64,000 nt of DNA from Lewinellaceae bacterium (GTDB taxonomy: Bacteria; Bacteroidota; Bacteroidia; Chitinophagales; Saprospiraceae), in NCBI GenBank assembly GCA_016713985.1, contig JADJOD010000028.1:1-64000 (forward strand), read 5' to 3'. Below are positions 61,248 to 64,000 of the stretch, piece by piece; the first letter of the stretch is position 1, and each line of letters opens with the position of its first letter. Under the pieces are notes generated by a model that saw only the letters and a list, made by a program, of their open reading frames with translations, was not told the origin of the DNA and ran no database searches. The position numbers and the translations under genes are program-made.

Positions 61248-62078
61248 TTAAAACTCAACCTTGACCACGATGGTATTATTGGTCCGGTCGCAATCGTTGA
61301 TTTGCAGGAAAGGATCCAGTTCGAACAACAGGTTGGGGGCAAATTGTGTCCGGTTTTTCAAACTGATCTTCAATTCGCCATGCAGGACCTGATCCGGCGA
61401 TAAAATGCCGTCGAGGGTTTCGTTGCCTTCATGTATAAACGTGCCGTCGGCCAGAATGGCTCCACGGGTGAGTTTGTTGCCGCTGATAAAATAAACATTC
61501 ACCGCGAGGTTATCTTCTTCAGCCCCGGTTTTGCCCAGCAAACTGGCCGGCAAGTTGCCTGCGTTGCGAATGATATAATGCAGGCGCATGGATTCTTCCG
61601 TGTATTCGACGATATATGCCGTGTCGAACACCAGATTTGCGCAGCCTTTTTCCGGCGAGCCGGCTTCGGGTGCATTTCTTTTTTCTTCCGGCCGCTTCGG
61701 TTTAAATTTAATGTCTAATTTCAACCCCTCCAGCATTTCACCAGGTTTCAGTTCCACCTTGCTATTCCTTACCGCCTCGGACACCAGGTTTTCGCGACCC
61801 TGAAGTATGGCCGGAAGTTGAAGGGTATCGAGTTCCACCACCAGAGACTCCGGTGGTTTTTCCCCTTTTCTGCCGAATGAAACGGGCAGGCGGCCTGTAT
61901 TGACAACCTGGAGGCGCAGCGAAACATTATCCGGCTTTTGTTTTATAACTTCAAAAGCGAACAGGCTGATACGCAATCCTTTATAAATAGAAGCCTCTTG
62001 CTGGGCAGTGGCCTGGCCATTAACCGTCAACTGAAAAATGACCGTGATTAGAAGGAATAAACCCGGGCGAAATGACAT
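61248..62078 (-). CDS. Hypothetical exported protein
   Basis: This 276-residue protein has a clear signal peptide (SFRPGLFLLITVIFQLTVNGQATAQ). The mature part appears to hold two beta-rich domains that each begin with a hydrophobic-alternating stretch (ISLFAFEVIKQKPDNVSLRLQVVNTGRLPVSF and VEYTEESMRLHYIIRNAGNLPASLLG). This resembles CARDB/DUF11-type domains that describe interactions at the cell surface. A charged linker (FKPKRPEEKRNAPEAG) joins them. There is no T9SS ending. It is convergent with giant gene 3. Confidence 0.7.
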   Translation of the reverse strand: MSFRPGLFLLITVIFQLTVNGQATAQQEASIYKGLRISLFAFEVIKQKPDNVSLRLQVVNTGRLPVSFGRKGEKPPESLVVELDTLQLPAILQGRENLVSEAVRNSKVELKPGEMLEGLKLDIKFKPKRPEEKRNAPEAGSPEKGCANLVFDTAYIVEYTEESMRLHYIIRNAGNLPASLLGKTGAEEDNLAVNVYFISGNKLTRGAILADGTFIHEGNETLDGILSPDQVLHGELKISLKNRTQFAPNLLFELDPFLQINDCDRTNNTIVVKVEF

Positions 62079-62124
62079 AAACGTGTTTTATTAAAAAAAC
62101 CGGCGATGAAGACGGGATTTACAA

Positions 62125-62601
62125 TTATTCGTCAACACCCATAAAATTCACGGGGCGGTTGATGCTTTGTTCCAGTGAGATAAATGTCTCCGTTCGCTGA
62201 ATGCCGGGAATTTTCTGGATTTTATCGTGCAGTACCAGGCGAAGGTGATTTGTATCTTTGCAGACGATTCGGGCAAAAATGCTGTACAGCCCGGTGGTAT
62301 AGTTGGCTTCCACGATCTCGGGGATTTGTTTGAGCTGCTCCGATACTTCGTCGTAAAGTGAACTTTTATCTAAGTAAATACCCAGAAAAGCCGTTACATC
62401 GTAACCGAGTTTGTGGTAATCCACCGTAAGGCTGGAACCTAGTACAATACCCATCTGCTCCATTTTTTTCATGCGGACGTGGATGGTGCCGCTGGACACA
62501 AACAACAATTTGGCAATATCGGTGTACGGCATTTTGCCGTCTTCGATAAGTTTTGCCAGAATTTGTCGGTCGAGTTGATCTATTTCCGGATTTTCAGTCA
62601 T
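62125..62601 (-). CDS. Lrp/AsnC family transcriptional regulator
   Basis: This 158-residue protein has the family N-terminus (IDQLDRQILAKLIEDGKMPYTDIAKLL), a helix-turn-helix (VSSGTIHVRMKKMEQMGIVLGSSLTVD) and the ligand-binding RAM domain (VTAFLGIYLDKSSLYDEV ... VEANYTTGLYSIFARIVCKD). Such proteins form octamers and sense amino acids. The regulated genes are unknown; no amino-acid metabolic gene is adjacent. It may be cotranscribed with the exported protein downstream (46-nt gap). Confidence 0.93.
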   Translation of the reverse strand: MTENPEIDQLDRQILAKLIEDGKMPYTDIAKLLFVSSGTIHVRMKKMEQMGIVLGSSLTVDYHKLGYDVTAFLGIYLDKSSLYDEVSEQLKQIPEIVEANYTTGLYSIFARIVCKDTNHLRLVLHDKIQKIPGIQRTETFISLEQSINRPVNFMGVDE

Positions 62602-62676
62602 AACCGAAGGCTGAATTTAAACATGGTTTATTAGGTTGACGGCGATAAAACGGTATTATTGTTGAAGAATTTCAAA

Positions 62677-62704
62677 CAAAAGTATAACCTTTTTAAAGTA
62701 GCAA
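62677..62704 (-). promoter_or_regulatory. Promoter candidate for the Lrp gene
   Basis: On the minus strand TTG (62704-62702), a 17-nt spacer and TACTTTTG (62684-62677) fully match the Bacteroidota pattern, giving a leader of about 70 nt before the ATG at 62601. Confidence 0.45.
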
Positions 62705-62785
62705 TAATTTTTTGCGCAAAAAACCTGCATAAAAAAAACAACGCCGGTCCATAATCGTTCAAAGGCTATTGCCGACCATCCGTAA

Positions 62786-64000
62786 ATGACAGAACAACAA
62801 CCGTCCAAATTTCAAATCCGGCTGCCGCTTATTTTGGCGGTTACCCTTGCTGCGGGCATGTTTATCGGCCAGCAACTTCCTCATTTTGAAGATAGTATTC
62901 GTTTTTCACCGGCCGGAAAACCCGGACAGGTTTCCGGCACTCTCGACGAGATACTGCGCTACATCGAAGCGCGGTACGTCGACACGATCAATGCCGAACA
63001 GGTAAAAACCGGCGCTATCGATCACCTGCTCGAACAACTCGATCCACACTCCGTATACATCACCCCCGACGAACTGAAAGCCGTGGAAGATGACATGAAC
63101 GGCGGTTTTGAAGGCGTTGGTATCGAATTTTTGATGGTGGAGGATACCATCCAGGTGGTCACTCCGCTTTCAGGCGGCCCGTCGGAGGCAGCGGGTATCC
63201 TGGCCGGCGACCGGATCATCACCATCAACGATACCGTGGTGGCCGGCGTAAAAATTGACAACGGCAAAATTTTCAAAAAACTGCGCGGTACGAAAGGTTC
63301 AACCGTCCGGTTGGGCATTTTGCGGGGAAGGGAAAAAGACCTTCGCCAGTTTACCATAACCCGCGATGTAATTCCGGTCAAAAGTGTCGATATCGCTTAT
63401 ATGCTCGACCAGCATACCGGTTACATCAAAATCAACCGTTTCAGCGCCCGCACCTACCAGGAATTTATGGAAGCGCTGCGGCCTTTGGCAGAAGAAAAAA
63501 CCTGCAGGACCTCGTGCTCGACCTGCGTGGCAATCCCGGCGGATACCTCGAAGAAGCGACCGACCTGCTCAGTCAGTTTTTTCCCGATGGAAAACTGCTC
63601 GTGTATACCAACGGCCGTGTGGAAGGTCGTACAGAATATAAAAGCAACGGCCGCGCGCGTTTTAATATCAGCAATATCTCCGTGCTGATCGATGAAGGCT
63701 CCGCCTCCGCCAGTGAAATCGTAGCCGGGGCGATTCAGGATTGGGACCGGGGCTGGGTAATCGGCCGGCGTTCTTTCGGGAAAGGGCTGGTACAGGAGCA
63801 GTATCCGCGGGGCGACGGCGGCGCCTTACGCCTGACTGTGGCGCGTTATTTCACCCCCAGCGGGCGTTGTATCCAGCGCGATTATAAAAACGACCATGAT
63901 TATGACCACGACGCCGACCGGCGTTATAAAAACGGCGAACTTTCGGATGCGTCCAAAATAAAACTGGCGGACAGCACCAAGTTTTATACCGGCCAGGGAC
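62786..64000 (+). CDS. S41 family carboxy-terminal processing peptidase, frameshifted and cut by the window end
   Basis: An N-terminal membrane anchor (LPLILAVTLAAGMFIGQQ) is followed by the S41 leader helix region (LDEILRYIEARYVDTINAEQ, LEQLDPHSVYITPDE) and a PDZ domain (GGFEGVGIEFLMVEDTIQVV ... AAGILAGDRIITINDTVV). The frame breaks at the A run 63495-63500; one added A gives AEEKNLQDLVLDLRGNPGG and continues through the catalytic block DEGSASASEIVAGA (near 63690-63731) and Lys in SFGKGLVQEQ, then RYFTPSGRCIQRDY. This is the C-terminal processing protease family, active in the periplasm on tailed or damaged proteins. The gene continues beyond base 64000. Confidence 0.9.

Overview
The window looks like a draft chromosome piece from a Bacteroidota bacterium, most likely of the Saprospiraceae (order Saprospirales). 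The reasons are several type IX secretion (T9SS) sorting domains of types A and B, a SusC/SusD pair, SprB repeats in giant surface proteins, TPR histidine kinases typical of this group, and a few promoters matching the Bacteroidota pattern (TTG, about 17 nt, TAnnTTTG). I see no rRNA, tRNA, CRISPR array or complete insertion sequence. The first gene enters from outside the left edge, and the last (an S41 protease) runs off the right edge.

Layout. 1-3.9 kb: an A+T-rich accessory stretch with all genes on one strand (two Rpn-type nuclease genes, a YdeI-type protein, a truncated VOC protein, a broken ankyrin gene). The gene ends carry attC-like sites, as in an integron cassette array. 3.9-7.1 kb: a T9SS-secreted propeller/SdrD-like protein. 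7.5-21 kb: a signalling island. On the minus strand a TonB-dependent receptor, a periplasmic-TPR histidine kinase, a response regulator and a receiver-adenylate cyclase form one tightly coupled operon, followed by a DUF4143 ATPase. Divergent from the operon is a NarL-type regulator; its likely partner kinase, a second TPR kinase, lies convergent to it. A secreted propeller protein and a third kinase follow. A 17-bp identical element sits in both divergent promoter regions of the island. 21-27.3 kb: a hypothetical protein and three secreted Ig/PKD/HYR proteins, with a nested palindromic element between two of them. 27.4-32.2 kb: SusD and a frameshifted SusC. 32.6-38.5 kb: housekeeping-like genes (barrel protein, M1 peptidase, DUF6580 membrane protein, acyl-CoA thioesterase, O-methyltransferase, broken Gfo/Idh oxidoreductase). 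38.7-41.3 kb: a secreted subtilisin. 41.6-61.1 kb: three consecutive giant T9SS type B surface proteins of about 2,000-2,200 residues each. 61.2-64 kb: a hypothetical exported protein, an Lrp/AsnC regulator and an S41 protease.

How it may work together (inference). The signalling island could sense a ligand imported by the TonB receptor, relay it through TPR kinases, and produce both transcriptional output (NarL regulator acting at the shared 17-bp element) and cAMP. Most other genes encode exported or surface-anchored products, so the window as a whole concerns the cell surface and extracellular polymer handling.

Caution. At least 15 apparent reading-frame lesions occur, most of them one-base differences in short homopolymers. 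Several otherwise intact genes are split by them. Much of this probably reflects indel errors in the assembly rather than real pseudogenes. I give the merged gene and state where each frame breaks.
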